From positions 1 through 6,172 of the forward strand of contig DATLTV010000068.1 of the NCBI GenBank assembly GCA_035533375.1: a stretch of 6,172 nt of DNA. The letters are read 5' to 3'. The notes beneath the pieces are model-generated. The model saw only the letters and a program-made list of their open reading frames with translations, did no database searches and was not told where the DNA came from. Of this stretch, positions 5,407 to 6,172 are shown piece after piece; positions within the stretch are counted from its first letter, which is position 1, and the number at the start of each line of letters is the position of its first letter. The translations under genes and the position numbers were made by a program. Origin of the DNA: DATLTV01 sp035533375. GTDB lineage: Bacteria > Patescibacteriota > Minisyncoccia > UBA6257 > 2-01-FULL-56-20.

Positions 5407-5865
5407 ATGACCACCCGATCGAAGTTTATTCCGGAACCGTTATATAAAAAAATAATAGAAGTGATGCCCATCCCTTGCGTGGACGCAATCATTGTCCATA
5501 AAGGGAAATTCTTGCTTGGACAGAGGATTAATAAGCCGCTTCGGGACGAATGGTGCTTTGTCGGCGGAAGAGTCCGCAAGGGCGAGCTTCTCAAGGACGC
5601 CGTACACAGACACGTGCAAGCAGAGACCGGCATCGGTCAAATGAAAATCAAGAAGCTTTTAACGACATCTGAGACTATATTTCCCGACAGCGCCCAAGGA
5701 CCCACTTCGCATACCATTAACTTCGATTTTTTAGTTGAAATTCCTTCGGCCGTCCTTTCGTTATCGAATGGCGAAAACAATGAATTAAAATGGTTCTCGC
5801 GCATCAATCCGCGTTGGCATCCATATGTGAAGAAGATGCTCCGCTTGGCAGGATTCGGAAAATAA
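5407..5865 (+). CDS. Nudix protein related to GDP-mannose mannosyl hydrolase (altered active site)
   Basis: The 152-residue protein resembles Gmm/NudD/WcaH, which hydrolyses GDP-mannose at the sugar C1 and is often encoded beside gmd and fcl. FLLGQRINKPLRDEWCFVGG (35-54) followed by RVRKGE (55-60) matches that family closely. The Nudix box is G54-x5-E60-x7-R68, then H69, A72, E73, G75: two of the usual catalytic glutamates are H and A, as in E. coli Gmm (recalled as RLTMAE), while the metal ligand E73 remains. D26, R40, R55 and R68 align with substrate or catalytic residues of that enzyme. However, the position of its catalytic base His (about 124) aligns with N124, and its conserved Tyr and other His also seem absent. 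It may be slower, have another substrate, or be regulatory. It starts nine bases after gmd without a Shine-Dalgarno, so it is probably read through from gmd. Its GC (about 42-52%) is lower than that of gmd. Confidence 0.82.
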   Translation: MTTRSKFIPEPLYKKIIEVMPIPCVDAIIVHKGKFLLGQRINKPLRDEWCFVGGRVRKGELLKDAVHRHVQAETGIGQMKIKKLLTTSETIFPDSAQGPTSHTINFDFLVEIPSAVLSLSNGENNELKWFSRINPRWHPYVKKMLRLAGFGK

Positions 5866-5870
5866 AAAAC

Positions 5871-5904
5871 CGCACCGAGCAGTGCGATGATTCCGCGAAG
5901 CGGA
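5871..5904. terminator. Paired hairpins after the Nudix gene, possible terminator
   Basis: CGCAC (5871-5875) / GTGCG (5882-5886) forms a stem with loop CGAGCA, followed by TCCGC (5892-5896) / GCGGA (5900-5904) with a GAA loop. On the + strand the first stem is preceded by AAAAAAC rather than followed by T residues, and the second is followed only by TGCGTTTAT. Read on the - strand, the first stem is followed by GTTTTTTATTTT, a classical intrinsic terminator. It may be a bidirectional terminator whose + side was altered by an insertion, or may act only on antisense transcripts. Confidence 0.4.
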
Positions 5905-5918
5905 TGCGTTTATCCATG

Positions 5919-5946
5919 TTGACGCCGAAATGAAAGCGACTATAAT
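5919..5946 (+). promoter_or_regulatory. Strong sigma70-type promoter for the fcl-like gene
   Basis: The -35 box TTGACG (5919-5924) and the perfect -10 box TATAAT (5941-5946) are 16 bases apart. The start of transcription is expected near A5951 or A5953, leaving about 8-10 bases before ATG 5961 with no Shine-Dalgarno (ACATTGTCGG). This repeats the layout seen at gmd. Confidence 0.8.
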
Positions 5947-5960
5947 TGAAACATTGTCGG

Positions 5961-6172
5961 ATGTTAAATCTCAGCGATAAAAAGATACTTGTGACCGGCG
6001 GCGCGGGTTTTTTAGGTTCTTTTGTTGTGGAAAAACTATTGGCTCGCGGCGTACCACTTGAAAATATTTTCGTGCCGCGCTCGAAAGATTATGATTTAGT
6101 GAAATGGGAAAATTGCCTGAAGGTGGTGGGCGGGCAAGACATTGTTATCCATTTGGCCGTTCTCGTCGGTGG
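5961..6172 (+). CDS. fcl: GDP-L-fucose synthase-like reductase/epimerase (5' part, runs off window)
   Basis: Only the first 70 residues are visible. They begin LSDKKILVTGGAGFLGSFVV, with the extended-SDR NAD(P)-binding motif G13-x-x-G16-x-x-G19, then FVPRSKDYDL (36-45) and DIVIHLAVLVGG (59-70). The PRSxDYDL and VIHLA-x-x-VGG pairs are typical of GDP-L-fucose synthase, which epimerises C3 and C5 and reduces C4 of GDP-4-keto-6-deoxymannose, the Gmd product. The neighbourhood with gmd supports this call. A small change is V in place of the usual second A of HLAA. The catalytic Ser-Tyr-Lys residues lie beyond the window, so another extended-SDR sugar epimerase cannot be fully excluded. ATG 5961 is the natural start, directly before the Rossmann strand and 14 bases after the -10 box. 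Visible GC is about 37-47%, lower than gmd. Confidence 0.78.
   Translation, partial: MLNLSDKKILVTGGAGFLGSFVVEKLLARGVPLENIFVPRSKDYDLVKWENCLKVVGGQDIVIHLAVLVG

Overview
The window holds five complete genes and the start of a sixth, all on the + strand. High coding density, weak or absent Shine-Dalgarno sequences, an O-antigen-ligase-type membrane protein followed by a TPR-like partner, and nucleotide-sugar genes suggest a Patescibacteria/CPR-like bacterium with a moderately GC-rich genome. This placement is inference from style and gene content; there is no rRNA or other marker here to confirm it. TGA is read as stop (it ends the ligase-like gene), which argues against the CPR lineages that recode TGA.

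Layout. Positions 1-161 hold a short non-coding stretch with an 11-bp tandem repeat, a well-formed sigma70-type promoter, and a leader hairpin that buries the ribosome binding site of rny. Positions 162-1679 encode ribonuclease Y (rny), with all its domains intact. The gap 1680-1778 is almost wholly a long imperfect inverted repeat. Positions 1779-3314 encode a polytopic O-antigen ligase/polymerase-family protein. Overlapping its end by 20 bases, 3295-3990 encodes a membrane-anchored TPR-like protein. The pair looks like a split version of the single ligase-plus-TPR polypeptide that I recall from related bacteria.

The 384-bp gap 3991-4374 holds two complete and one truncated copy of a nested palindromic repeat (ends TGTCATCCCGG / CCGGGATGACA), then a C8 tract, then a near-consensus promoter. 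Positions 4375-5397 encode GDP-mannose 4,6-dehydratase (gmd). Nine bases later, 5407-5865 encodes a Nudix protein of the GDP-mannose mannosyl hydrolase type with an altered active site. After two small hairpins and another near-consensus promoter, a reductase/epimerase most like GDP-L-fucose synthase (fcl) starts at 5961 and runs off the window.

Function. gmd, the Nudix gene and fcl form a GDP-mannose to GDP-L-fucose module: Gmd makes GDP-4-keto-6-deoxymannose, Fcl converts it to GDP-L-fucose, and the Nudix protein may once have trimmed the GDP-mannose pool. The ligase-like protein and its TPR partner would polymerise or transfer glycan outside the membrane. Together this is surface-glycan biosynthesis next to a housekeeping RNA-decay gene. 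The GC content falls from roughly 57-65% in sampled lines of rny and gmd to roughly 37-52% in the Nudix/fcl part, which may mark a different origin. I see no clearly new defence or mobile system. The most notable signals are the modular palindromic repeats, the promoter-to-start spacing that predicts almost leaderless mRNAs for gmd and fcl, the split ligase/TPR pair, and the altered Nudix active site.
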